From NCBI RefSeq assembly GCF_015024225.1, contig NZ_JACJGM010000029.1:25797-89796 (forward strand): a stretch of 64,000 bases of DNA, in the 5' to 3' direction. Made by a program: the position numbers and the translations under genes. Source of the DNA: Nocardioides lijunqiniae (GTDB lineage Bacteria; Actinomycetota; Actinomycetes; Propionibacteriales; Nocardioidaceae). Positions 34,074 through 42,764 of the stretch are shown here, piece after piece. Each line of letters starts with the position of its first letter. The stretch's first letter is position 1. A model generated the notes under the pieces. That model was given only the letters and a program-made list of their open reading frames with translations, ran no database searches and was not told the DNA's origin.

Positions 34074-34880
34074 ATGGGTGACTTCACGGACCAGGACCTG
34101 AGCGGGACCCGCTTCGAGCGGGTCGACCTGAGCAACACGCGCTTCGAGCGCGTCCATCTCGAGCACGTCGAGATCATCTCCTCGGAGATGTACGACATGA
34201 CCATCACCGGCACCGACCTGATCGGCGTGCGCATGCACGGGGTCGACATCATCGACCTCGACATCAAGGGCTACGTCGGCAAGCTGACCGTCAACGGCGT
34301 CGACGTGGCGCCGATGATCGAGGCCGAGCTCGACCGCCGCCATCCCGGGCGGGCCAAGATGCGGCCCACCGAGCCGGCCGGCTACCTCGAGGCGTGGGAC
34401 CTGCTCGAGGAGCTGTGGGACGGCACCGTCGAGCGCGCCCGACGGCTCGACACCGCGCTGCTGCACGAGTCGGTCGACGGGGAGTGGTCGTTCATCGAGA
34501 CGCTGCGCCACCTCACGTTCGCCACCGACTCCTGGGTGAGCCGGGCGATCCAGGGCGACCCGTCACCGTGGCACCCGCTCGGCCTGCCGTGGGACGAGAT
34601 GGAGGACACCCCGGGCGTCCCCCGCGACCGCGAGGCCCGCCCGTCGCTCGACGAGGTCCTCGAGATCCGCCGCGACCGGCGGGCGCGGGTGCGTCGGCTC
34701 CTCGACCAGCTGACCCCGGAGCAGCTGGCGAGCGAGACGGACCCGGTCGACGCCACCGGCTGGCCGCCGCCTCGCAGCTTCCCGGTCGACGAGTGCCTGC
34801 GCACCGTGCTCAACGAGGAGTGGGAGCACCGGCTCTACGCCGAGCGCGACCTGGCGATCCTGGAGGAGCGCCGGGGCTGA
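34074..34880 (+). CDS. Pentapeptide-repeat / DinB-like fusion protein
   Basis: 268 residues. The first ~75 residues are pentapeptide-like repeats (DLSGTRFERVDLSNTRFERV and on), which form a quadrilateral beta-helix. From ~100 the protein is a DinB/DUF664-type four-helix bundle: the helix with SVDGEWSFIETLRHLTFATDSW supplies the first metal His (RHL), and VLNEEWEHRLYAERDL the last (EHR). DinB proteins are metal-dependent thiol transferases or damage-inducible proteins. Fusion of the two folds is known in actinobacteria but its role is unclear. Confidence 0.82.
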   Translation: MGDFTDQDLSGTRFERVDLSNTRFERVHLEHVEIISSEMYDMTITGTDLIGVRMHGVDIIDLDIKGYVGKLTVNGVDVAPMIEAELDRRHPGRAKMRPTEPAGYLEAWDLLEELWDGTVERARRLDTALLHESVDGEWSFIETLRHLTFATDSWVSRAIQGDPSPWHPLGLPWDEMEDTPGVPRDREARPSLDEVLEIRRDRRARVRRLLDQLTPEQLASETDPVDATGWPPPRSFPVDECLRTVLNEEWEHRLYAERDLAILEERRG

Positions 34881-34882
34881 CC

Positions 34883-36151
34883 TCAGGCGAAGAGCGACTG
34901 CCCGACGTACTCCCCCGGCTTCGCCCCGGGAGGTATGGCGAACAGGGCGGACCCCGTGGTCTTGAGGTACTCCATCAGCGCGTCGTTCTTCGCCATGGCG
35001 TTCTGGATCGGGATGAAGCCGGTGCGCGGGTCGCGCACGTAGGCGATGAAGAACAGCCCCGCGTTGAGCCCGCCGAGGGAGTCGCTGCCGTCGACGAAGT
35101 TGTAGCCGCGGCGCAGCATCCGGGCGCCGCCGTGCTGGTCGGGGTGGACGATCCGCACGTGCGCGTCGGCCGGGATGATCGGGCCGCCACGACCGGGCAT
35201 GGCGAAGTCCGGCTCCGAGAACTCCTCGCCGCCCGACAGCGGTGCGCCGGTGCCCTTGGTGCGGCCGACGATGTTCTCCTGGTCGCCGAGCGGCTGGCGG
35301 TCCCAGACCTCGATGGTCATGTTGAGGCGGCGGGCGACGAGGTAGGAGCCGCCCGCGAGCCAGGCGCCGTTCGCGTCGTCGTCGCCGCCGACCCAGACGT
35401 GGTCGGCGAGGGCGGCGTCCTCCTCGGCCTTGACGTTGGCGGTGCCGTCCTTGAAGCCGAAGAGGTTGCGGGCGGTGTCCTGCGACGTCGAGGTGGACGA
35501 CGTCCGGCCGAAGCCGAGCTGCGACCACCGCACCGACACCGTGCCGAAGCCGATGCGGACCAGGTTGCGCACGGCGTGCACCGCGATCTGCGGGTCGTCG
35601 GCGCAGGCCTGGATGCACAGGTCGCCGTAGGAGCGGGTCGGGTCGAGGTTGTCGGCCGGGAAGTGCGGCAGCGTCTGCAGGGCCTCCGGCTGACGGTCCG
35701 CGAGACCGAAGCGGTCGCGCCCCTCGGCGTCGCGGAAGAGCCCGGGCCCGAAGCCGAACGTGATCGTCAGCCCGCTCGCCGGCAGCCCGATCGCCTCGCC
35801 GGTGTCGTCGGGCGGGAGGTCGAGGGAGCCCTCGACCGGCCCGATCTCGCCGGCGGCCTGTCCCTTGGTCATGCGCTCGGCGGCCACCGTCCACGCCTGG
35901 AGCAGCTCGACGAGCTCCTCGCGCGAGTCGGTGACCACGTCGAGCGCCGCGAAGTGCAGGCGGTCCTGGGCCGGGGTGACGATGCCGGCCTGGTGCTCCC
36001 CGCGGAAGGCGTACGACGCCGCGCGGGCCGCCGCGGGCGTCATCGCCGCCGGGGCGTCGGCCGTGGCGCGGCCGGTCGCGAACGCGCCGGCCACCCCGGC
36101 GGCGGCCACGCCACCGCCGAGGAGCCCGCGTCGGGAGACCCTGGGAGCCAT
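34883..36151 (-). CDS. efeB: Dyp-type peroxidase EfeB
   Basis: 422 residues. A twin-arginine signal (SRRGLLGGGVAAAGVAGAF) directs folded, haem-loaded export. The Dyp signature GFKDGTAN carries the catalytic Asp, and Arg/His residues of the haem pocket are in the C-terminal half (RMLRRGYNF). EfeB supports ferrous iron uptake by EfeU, probably by peroxidase oxidation. It is third in efeUOB, starting 2 nt after efeO. Confidence 0.93.
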   Translation of the reverse strand: MAPRVSRRGLLGGGVAAAGVAGAFATGRATADAPAAMTPAAARAASYAFRGEHQAGIVTPAQDRLHFAALDVVTDSREELVELLQAWTVAAERMTKGQAAGEIGPVEGSLDLPPDDTGEAIGLPASGLTITFGFGPGLFRDAEGRDRFGLADRQPEALQTLPHFPADNLDPTRSYGDLCIQACADDPQIAVHAVRNLVRIGFGTVSVRWSQLGFGRTSSTSTSQDTARNLFGFKDGTANVKAEEDAALADHVWVGGDDDANGAWLAGGSYLVARRLNMTIEVWDRQPLGDQENIVGRTKGTGAPLSGGEEFSEPDFAMPGRGGPIIPADAHVRIVHPDQHGGARMLRRGYNFVDGSDSLGGLNAGLFFIAYVRDPRTGFIPIQNAMAKNDALMEYLKTTGSALFAIPPGAKPGEYVGQSLFA

Positions 36152-36153
36152 GG

Positions 36154-37335
36154 TCAGGACAGGACCGCGGCCGTCAGGCGCGACAGCGGCTCGGACAGCG
36201 CGTTGACTGCGTCGGAGAGCCCCTTGATCTCGTCCTGCGACAGCTCGTCGTAGTAGCGGAAGCCGTCGTCGGTGCGCTGCGCGTCGAGCAGGACCTGCAG
36301 CTCGTCGAAGCGCGACTCCAGCTCGGTGGCCAGCTCGGGGTCCTTCTCCTCCAGCAGCGGCTTCACGCCGTCGAAGCCGACCTTGGCGCCGTCGACGTTG
36401 GCCTGGAAGTCCCACAGGTCGGTCCGCGACCAGTACTCCTCCTCGCCGGTGACCTTGCCCGTGGCGACCTCCTCGAGCAGGCCGCGCGAGCCGTTGGCGA
36501 TCTGGTCGACGGTGAACGTCAGGTCCTGGATGCGGCTGTCGAGCGTCTGGGTGTTCTTGAGCAGGTCGTCGGCGTAGAACGCGCGGTCCTTCGGGCTGAG
36601 CGCGGCGTACTTCTCCGCGCGGGCCGGCCACAGGTCCTTCTCGAGGAGGTGCCAGCCGGTCCACTTCTGACCGGGCTCGAGGTCGGCCTCGCGGGCGTCC
36701 ATCATCGGGTCGAGGTCGCCGAACGACTCGGCGACGGTCTCGATGCGCTCCCAGTGGGTGCGGGCGTCGGCGTAGAGCGCGCGCGCCTCGTCGTCCTTGT
36801 CGCCGGCCTTGTAGAGCTCGACGAACTGGCCGGTCTTGACCAGGAGCTGGTCGGACTGGTCCTGCACGTAGGCGGCGTAGTTGTCCTGCGCGGCGGTGAC
36901 CAGACTCTCCTCGTCCTCGCTCACCTTCACGTCCTCGTCGGACTCGGTGACGGTGAAGTCGGAGCGGATGCCGTCGCCGGTCATGCCGGGCTTGCAGGCG
37001 GTGACGTACTTGCCGGCCGGCACGTTGGCGGTCAGCGGTCGGCTGATCGAGGGGCCGATGTTCTCGACCTCGGCGACGATGCGCAGCCCGTCCTCGGCCA
37101 GGAGGTAGAACTCGGTGACCTGCGAGCCGCTGTTGGTGACGTCGAAGGTGACGGTGCCCGCCGGCGCCTCGGAGGCGGAGACCTCGCACGCGTCGTCGGA
37201 GGAGTCGACCGTCAGCGCCCGTCCGTCGCCGGCGTCGCCGCCACCACCCGAGGGCTCGGTGCTCTCGGTGCCACAGGACGCGAGGACGGGCGCGGCCACC
37301 AGCAGGCCGGCGGCGATCCAGGAGAGACGCTTCAC
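36154..37335 (-). CDS. efeO: Iron uptake lipoprotein EfeO (cupredoxin + imelysin M75)
   Basis: 393 residues. A lipobox (LASC, Cys21) anchors it outside the membrane. A cupredoxin-like N-terminal domain (about 40-125; GTVTFDVTNSG) is followed by an imelysin-like helical domain (about 140-390) whose HxxE iron-binding motif is in GWHLLEKDLW. EfeO delivers iron to the EfeU permease. It overlaps efeU by 4 nt and precedes efeB. Confidence 0.94.
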   Translation of the reverse strand: MKRLSWIAAGLLVAAPVLASCGTESTEPSGGGGDAGDGRALTVDSSDDACEVSASEAPAGTVTFDVTNSGSQVTEFYLLAEDGLRIVAEVENIGPSISRPLTANVPAGKYVTACKPGMTGDGIRSDFTVTESDEDVKVSEDEESLVTAAQDNYAAYVQDQSDQLLVKTGQFVELYKAGDKDDEARALYADARTHWERIETVAESFGDLDPMMDAREADLEPGQKWTGWHLLEKDLWPARAEKYAALSPKDRAFYADDLLKNTQTLDSRIQDLTFTVDQIANGSRGLLEEVATGKVTGEEEYWSRTDLWDFQANVDGAKVGFDGVKPLLEEKDPELATELESRFDELQVLLDAQRTDDGFRYYDELSQDEIKGLSDAVNALSEPLSRLTAAVLS

Positions 37336-38210
37336 GGGTTACTTCCTTCGGGGACAGGGGTGGGGCGGGGCGAGGCGGCCGGACGCGGCCTCGTCGTACG
37401 GAAGAAGAGGTAGGAGACGGGGACGACGTAGCCGACCCACGCGATCGCCTCGAGCACGGTCGTGGCGGGCGAGAAGTTGAAGATTCCCTTGAGCAGGGTG
37501 CCGTACCAGGAGCCCGGCGGGATCACGTGGCTGACGTCGAAGGCGAGGGTGTTGAGCCCCGGCAGGAAGGCCGCCTCCTGCAGGTCGTGCACGCCGTAGG
37601 CGAGGACGCCGGCGGCGACGACGATCAGGAACGCGCCGGTCCAGGTGAAGAAGCGCGAGAGGTTGATCGTGATGGCGCCGCGGTAGATGAGGTAGCCGAG
37701 GACGACGGCGGTGAGGATGCCGGCGAGCGCTGCCAGGAGGGGCTCGGCGGTCTGCTGGGCCGTCGGGGCGAGGTCGCGGCCGATCGCGGCCTGGGTGTTG
37801 GTCCACAGGATGAGCGCGGTCTCGAGGCCCTCGCGGCCCACCGCGAGGAACGCGACGACGACCAGGGACCAGGCGCGGCCCTCGGCGGCGACGTCGATGC
37901 GACCGCGCAGGTCGTGGCCGATGGTGCGCGCGGCGCCGGCCATCCAGAAGATCATCCACGTGACGAAGACGACCGCCACGAGCGACAGCGTGCCGCCGAT
38001 GAGCTCCTGGGTCTCGAAGGTGAACTTGCGCGACTGCAGGCCCAGGCCCAGCGTGATCGCGAGGCTGAGCAGGACCGCGGAGCCGACGCCGAGCCAGATC
38101 CGCGGCAGCAGGTGGCGTCGGTCCGTCTTGACGAGGTAGGCGACGAGGATGCTCACGACGAGCGCGGCCTCGAGCCCCTCGCGGAGACCGATCAGGTAGT
38201 TGCCCAGCAC
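37332..38210 (-). CDS. efeU: Iron permease EfeU (FTR1 family)
   Basis: 292 residues with seven predicted membrane helices. Two REGLE motifs (REGLEA at 10-15 and REGLET near 122) are the iron-translocating signature of FTR1/EfeU. It is the first gene of the efeUOB operon; its stop overlaps the efeO start (ATGA). A DtxR/IdeR-like box lies 25 bp upstream, so iron repression is expected. Confidence 0.95.
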   Translation of the reverse strand: MLGNYLIGLREGLEAALVVSILVAYLVKTDRRHLLPRIWLGVGSAVLLSLAITLGLGLQSRKFTFETQELIGGTLSLVAVVFVTWMIFWMAGAARTIGHDLRGRIDVAAEGRAWSLVVVAFLAVGREGLETALILWTNTQAAIGRDLAPTAQQTAEPLLAALAGILTAVVLGYLIYRGAITINLSRFFTWTGAFLIVVAAGVLAYGVHDLQEAAFLPGLNTLAFDVSHVIPPGSWYGTLLKGIFNFSPATTVLEAIAWVGYVVPVSYLFFRTTRPRPAASPRPTPVPEGSNP

Positions 38211-38234
38211 AAGGGGACAGCCTACGCCCGATGC

Positions 38235-38253
38235 TTAGGCCTGCCTAACCTTT
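38235..38253 (-). promoter_or_regulatory. DtxR/IdeR-like iron box upstream of efeU
   Basis: TTAGGCCTGCCTAACCTTT read on the plus strand matches the 19-bp DtxR/IdeR consensus (TTAGGTTAGSCTAACCTAA) at 14 positions and keeps both half-sites TTAGG and CCTAACC. It is 25 bp from the efeU start, a position that would block transcription when iron is plentiful. Confidence 0.75.
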
Positions 38254-38263
38254 GTGACGTGTC

Positions 38264-38983
38264 CTAGATCGCGCAGCCGTCGGGGCCGCAGACCGCCCCG
38301 TCGGCGCCCTCGGCGCCGGCCACGACCTCGATCGTCGGGTGGGTGTCGGCCCACGCCCGCTCGAGCACCTGGGTGAACGCCTCGGCCGGCTGGGCGCCGG
38401 AGATGCCGTAGCGCTGGTCCACCACGAAGAACGGCACGCCGGTGGCGCCGTAGGCGCGCGCCTGGGCGATGTCGGCGGCGACCGCGTCGCCGTACTCGTC
38501 GGAGGCCAGGACCGCGTCGACGCGCTCGGCGTCGAGGCCGGCCTCGGTCGCCGCGGCGCGCAGGACCGCGTGGTCGCCGACGTCCTCCGCACGCGTGAAG
38601 TACGCCGCCAGCAGGCTCTCCTTCAGCTCGCGCTGCAGCGCGGGGCCGCCGGTCGCGAGGGCGAGGTGGAGCAGCCGGTGGGCGTCGATCGTGTTGGTGT
38701 GGAGGGTGTCGAAGAGCCGCAGCTCGAGGCCCTCCTCCGCGGCGGTGTCCATGAGGCCCGACATCATCGGGCGCATCTCGTCCACGCTGCGGCCGTACTT
38801 GCGCGCGATGCTCGGCAGCGTCAGCTCGGTGCCGTGGTGCGGCGCCGTCGGGTCCAGCTCGAAGGAGCGGTAGACGACCTCGACGTCGTCGGCGTGCTCG
38901 AAGTCGCCGAGCGCCGACTCCAGCCGGCGTTTGCCGACGTAGCACCAGGGGCAGACGACGTCGGACCAGATCTCGATGCGCAT
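38264..38983 (-). CDS. DsbA family oxidoreductase (FrnE-like)
   Basis: 239 residues, thioredoxin-fold with a helical insert. The CPWC active site is at residues 11-14 (WSDVVCPWC), and the cis-Pro loop GATGVPFFVVD is present. There is no signal peptide, so it is cytoplasmic like FrnE/2-hydroxychromene-isomerase-like proteins. It may handle disulphides or polyketide-like substrates. It lies upstream of the iron box and is probably a separate transcript. Confidence 0.92.
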   Translation of the reverse strand: MRIEIWSDVVCPWCYVGKRRLESALGDFEHADDVEVVYRSFELDPTAPHHGTELTLPSIARKYGRSVDEMRPMMSGLMDTAAEEGLELRLFDTLHTNTIDAHRLLHLALATGGPALQRELKESLLAAYFTRAEDVGDHAVLRAAATEAGLDAERVDAVLASDEYGDAVAADIAQARAYGATGVPFFVVDQRYGISGAQPAEAFTQVLERAWADTHPTIEVVAGAEGADGAVCGPDGCAI

Positions 38984-39021
38984 GCCGGGTCAACGCGCGG
39001 ACGCCGACCCGGCATTCCCGC

Positions 39022-41496
39022 TCAGCAGGAGCGACGCACCTCGGCCCGGCAACGGTCGCGGCCCGCGCCCCCCTCGGCCCGGTCCTTCCCGCGTCCACCG
39101 ATGAGCAGGTCACGCGACCCGCGACCTCTCATGAGATCGTCACCCCCCTCGCCGACGAGCGTGTTGCGGCGGTCGTCGCCGATCAGGACGTCCCGGTAGG
39201 GAGTGCCGTAGACCTTCTCCACCCCGACGAACGAGACCCGGCCACCCCTCAGCCGCGCCCGACCGAGGCTCAGGTCCACCCGCACCCCCCGTCGATCGCG
39301 GGGACGCAGCGTGATCCCGTCCTGCCCGGCCCCGGCGTCGACACGGACGTCGCAGACCGCCCGAGACGTGCAGGTGCGGCCCGCCTCGACGTAGAGCTCG
39401 TCGTCACCGGGACCGCCGATCGCCACCGACCGTCGACCGTGGACCTGCAGGCGGTCAGCCCCCGCGCCCCCCTCGGCACGACCCGTCAGGGTCAGGGTGT
39501 CCTTTCCGTCGCCGCCGTAGGCCACGTCCGGGGCTCCCCCGACCGCACCTGCGGAGGCACGGGTGCCGCCCACGAACGCGTCCCGGCCGCCCGAGCCCAG
39601 GAACGTGTCGGAGGACTGCGTCCCGACGTAGCGCTCGATGCCGCTGAACGTGTCGTGCCCCTCTCCGTCCGCCGTCCTCTCCGCCACCGAGATGCGGACG
39701 CCCGTCTCGCCCCGGAAGACCAGCTCGGTGGAGCCACGTCGGCCGACGACGGTGTCGTCCCCGCCCCCGGGGCTGACCCGGACGACGTCGTCAGACCGCG
39801 TCCCCGTGGTGGCGTCGACGATCCGGTCGTCACCCTCGCCCCCTCCGCCGGACCCGCCCCGGTCTCCGACGAAGACCAGCTCGTCGTCGCCGGCGGCACC
39901 CAGGGCCACTGCGTAGCCGCCAGGACCGCCCGCCTCGATGCGGTCGTCGCCGTCACCGCCGCCGATGACGATGTAGGTCCCGTCCCCGGAGCAGATGACG
40001 TCGTCCCCGCCGAGGCCCTGGATCTTCAGGGCGAAGTGGCCCATGCCGTCGATGACGTCGGGGCCCTCCGTCCCGAGGACCGTGCTGTTGCTCGTGGTGG
40101 CACGGATGGTGACCGCCTCACCCTGGCAGAGACGTACTGCCGCCTCCGCAGGCGCGGCGGCCGCACCCAAGCCGACGGACACTGCCCCCAAGGCCACCAG
40201 CCCGACGGTCGCGGCCACCACAGGCCCACGGCGCCTCTCGACGTTCAGCATCCCTCGCTCACCTCCGTCCGGCACCGGTCGCGACCCGAGCCGCCGTAGG
40301 CGGTCGCGACCTCGACCGCCGACCAGCAGGTCCCGACCGCGACCGCCGGTGAGCGCGTCCGCGCCGCCCCGACCCTGCAGGACGTCGTCGCCGTGGTCGC
40401 CGTGGAAGGAGTTGCGCCGCGCGTTCCCGATGAGGACGTCGCGACGCTTCGTGCCGATCAGGTCCTCCACCCCCGCCAGCGCCACACGGCCCCGAGCCCC
40501 CATGCTGGCCCGCCCGGAGGCGAGGTCGATGCGCACGCCCTGGCGGCCGCCCGGCCGCAGGGTCATGCGGTCCACGCTGGCGCCGCCGTCCGCGCGGAGA
40601 CGGCACGCAGCCGTGCAGGTGCTCCCGGGAAAGAGCCTCAGGCTGTCGTTGCCGGGTCCCCCCCAGGCCGCGGCGGTCGGTCCGTACACCCTCAGGCGGT
40701 CGCCCCCCTTGCCCCCTTCCGCGCGACCCACGACCTCCAGGGAGTCGTAGCCATCGCCGCCGTACGCGCGGTCAGGGGCGCCGCTCGGCGCGAAGCGGCG
40801 GGTCCACGGCCCGCCGAGGAACGTGTCGTTGCTCCCCGACCCCACGAACGTGTCCGAGGCCGTGGTCCCGACGAAGGCCTGGATACCGCTGAACGTGTCG
40901 TGCCCCTCACCCTCCGCACGGCCCTCCCCGACGGAGATGCGCACTCCGGTCGTTCCCCCGAAGACCAGATGGGTCGAGTCGGGATTCCCCACGATGGCGT
41001 CGTCCCCGGGCCCCGGAGTCACCGTGATGTAGCCGGACGAGGTGGTCGAGTCGACGAAGCGGTCGTCGCCCTCGCCTCCGCGGCCCTCGCCGTACCCGTC
41101 TCCGACGAAGACCAGCTCGTCGTCACCGGCACCGCCGTCGGCCGCGTTGTCGGCCGCGTGCTGTACCGGAGACACCCTCATCTCGATCCGGTCGTCGCCG
41201 CCACCGCCGTGGATCGCCATGGGGCTCTCAGGTCCGGAGCAGATCACGTCGTCACCGCCGAGACCCAGGATCGTCAGAGAACCGTGACCGGCGCCGTCGA
41301 TCACGTCGGGGCCTCCCGTCCCCTGCACCGTGCTGGCGTCGGCCGTCGCGACGATCGTGACCGGTTGCCCCTGGCACGTGGTGGGAGCCGCGCCGGCCGA
41401 CCCGGTCGGACCCGCCGCCGCGAGCGCCAGGCCCGCCCCGGTCGTCGCGAGCAGGACGACGAGCTGCTTCCTCGTGCCCGCGCCTCGGCTCAGCAT
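39022..41496 (-). CDS. RTX-like calcium-binding repeat protein, two paralogues fused by a frameshift
   Basis: One open frame of 824 residues but clearly two genes in tandem. The first half starts at ATG 41496 with a signal peptide (VVLLATTGAGLALAAAG) and RTX-like nonapeptides (GGDD, GRGRDLLVGG). At ~40299 it loses the paralogues' frame just before the conserved end RDRC...C, and so reads into the second gene, whose own signal peptide starts MLNVERRRGPVVAATVGLVA at ATG 40251. The second half also has Gly-Asp repeats and ends RDRCRAEVRRSC. If the frame is corrected by one base, the first gene would stop at 40245, overlapping the second by 7 nt like its neighbours. The secreted repeat proteins probably bind Ca2+ and act on the surface. 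Confidence 0.8.
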   Translation of the reverse strand: MLSRGAGTRKQLVVLLATTGAGLALAAAGPTGSAGAAPTTCQGQPVTIVATADASTVQGTGGPDVIDGAGHGSLTILGLGGDDVICSGPESPMAIHGGGGDDRIEMRVSPVQHAADNAADGGAGDDELVFVGDGYGEGRGGEGDDRFVDSTTSSGYITVTPGPGDDAIVGNPDSTHLVFGGTTGVRISVGEGRAEGEGHDTFSGIQAFVGTTASDTFVGSGSNDTFLGGPWTRRFAPSGAPDRAYGGDGYDSLEVVGRAEGGKGGDRLRVYGPTAAAWGGPGNDSLRLFPGSTCTAACRLRADGGASVDRMTLRPGGRQGVRIDLASGRASMGARGRVALAGVEDLIGTKRRDVLIGNARRNSFHGDHGDDVLQGRGGADALTGGRGRDLLVGGRGRDRLRRLGSRPVPDGGERGMLNVERRRGPVVAATVGLVALGAVSVGLGAAAAPAEAAVRLCQGEAVTIRATTSNSTVLGTEGPDVIDGMGHFALKIQGLGGDDVICSGDGTYIVIGGGDGDDRIEAGGPGGYAVALGAAGDDELVFVGDRGGSGGGGEGDDRIVDATTGTRSDDVVRVSPGGGDDTVVGRRGSTELVFRGETGVRISVAERTADGEGHDTFSGIERYVGTQSSDTFLGSGGRDAFVGGTRASAGAVGGAPDVAYGGDGKDTLTLTGRAEGGAGADRLQVHGRRSVAIGGPGDDELYVEAGRTCTSRAVCDVRVDAGAGQDGITLRPRDRRGVRVDLSLGRARLRGGRVSFVGVEKVYGTPYRDVLIGDDRRNTLVGEGGDDLMRGRGSRDLLIGGRGKDRAEGGAGRDRCRAEVRRSC
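40245..40251 (-). other. Internal gene junction: overlapping stop and start of the fused pair
   Basis: ATGCTGA carries the start (ATG, 40251) of the downstream paralogue and, in the +1 frame, the stop that the upstream paralogue would use. GGAGG lies 10 nt upstream of this ATG. The second protein can therefore be made independently (409 residues, 39022-40251) even if the fusion is real. Confidence 0.7.
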
Positions 41497-42764
41497 GAGC
41501 GACGCACCTCCGCCTGGCACCGGTCGCGGTCTTCCCCACCGTCGGCGCGGTCACGACCCCTACCCCCGACGAGCACGTCCTCACCGCGATCGCCGATGAG
41601 CACGTCCCGTCCGCCGCGCCCCGCCACGCGGTCGTCACCGCCACGGCTCTTGATGCGGTTGCGACGTGCATCGCCGCGGATCACGTCGGCCCGGTGGCTT
41701 CCCAGGACGTTCTCGACGGATCGGATCGTCGAGGCGCCGCCCTGGACGCGCACCCGCCCGGCCGCGAGGTCCACGACGGACATACGGGCGTATTCGAGGT
41801 CCAGGGTGTCCACCCCGGAGCCGCCCTCGAGCCTGCCTCGCGCACAGAAGCTCGGGCAGTCGACCTGCTGCAAGCCGTTGGGGAACGCGGGCAACAGCAC
41901 GTCGTTCCCCCGGCCGCCGACCAACCGGAAGGGCGTCCGCTCGCTCGGCGGGCTCCCCTCGAAGTCGCTGCCGAAGAGCCGGTCCGCGCCAGGTCCCCCC
42001 AGCGCGACTCCGCCCCCATGCAGCGAGATCTCGTCCGCACCCTCCCCGCCACTCACTGAGCCGCCGCCGGAAACACGAGCGCGATCGTCGCCCGGCCCGA
42101 GGTTCACCGAGCTGCGAAACGCACCGACCTGGTCGTCCCCGACGCCGGTACTGATGACATCGCCCTCCTCGGACTCGCCGAAGGGGCCGGACACGTAGCG
42201 GTCGTCGCCCGACGATCCGATGTACCGGTCGGAGAAGCGGCTGCCGGTGATCATGGCCCGGCCCACGAAGGTGTCGGTGTCCTCGCCGTCGACGACGGTG
42301 CCGGCGGCGGCGTCGATCGACAGACCGGCCAAGGCACCGTCGTACATGAGCCAGGTCGAGCGGTGGGCGACGAAGTGGTCACTACCAGCTCCGCCGACGA
42401 GATGGTTGCTCCCGTCGTAGTCCCCTCCGATGTCGCCATTGCCCTCGTCCACCAGTGTGTCCTCGCCGCCGTCGCCGTAGACCCGGGCCCTGTCGAAGGC
42501 CGTGGCGCACACGAGATCGTCGCCACCCATGGCCCGGACCGTCACGTTGTGGATGCCTGCGGTGCTGATGACGTCGTCCCCGTCGGTGCCCAGGAGCTCC
42601 TCGTAGTCGGCCGTGGCGGCGATCGTGACCGGCTGTCCCTGGCACGTCGTAGGCGCCGCGCCGGCCGACCCGGTCGGACCGGCTGCCACGAGCGCGATGC
42701 CGGCCCCGGTCGTCGCGAGAACGACGCCGAGCCGCCTCGCCATGCCCGAGGATCGGCTCAGCAT
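41490..42764 (-). CDS. Secreted RTX-like repeat protein
   Basis: 424 residues. ATG 42764 overlaps the preceding stop by 7 nt (ATGCTGA). Signal peptide LGVVLATTGAGIALVAAG, mature start near APTTCQGQPVTI. The repeats are aspartate/glycine nonapeptides (GGDDLVCA, GGAGSDHFVA, GGRGNDVLLP, GRGGRDVLIG). It ends RDRCQAEVRRSC, a tail shared by all copies. It is diverged from its neighbours in the middle (residues ~100-300) although the ends are near identical, suggesting duplication followed by mixing. The secreted repeat domain likely needs Ca2+ to fold. Confidence 0.85.
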   Translation of the reverse strand: MLSRSSGMARRLGVVLATTGAGIALVAAGPTGSAGAAPTTCQGQPVTIAATADYEELLGTDGDDVISTAGIHNVTVRAMGGDDLVCATAFDRARVYGDGGEDTLVDEGNGDIGGDYDGSNHLVGGAGSDHFVAHRSTWLMYDGALAGLSIDAAAGTVVDGEDTDTFVGRAMITGSRFSDRYIGSSGDDRYVSGPFGESEEGDVISTGVGDDQVGAFRSSVNLGPGDDRARVSGGGSVSGGEGADEISLHGGGVALGGPGADRLFGSDFEGSPPSERTPFRLVGGRGNDVLLPAFPNGLQQVDCPSFCARGRLEGGSGVDTLDLEYARMSVVDLAAGRVRVQGGASTIRSVENVLGSHRADVIRGDARRNRIKSRGGDDRVAGRGGRDVLIGDRGEDVLVGGRGRDRADGGEDRDRCQAEVRRSC

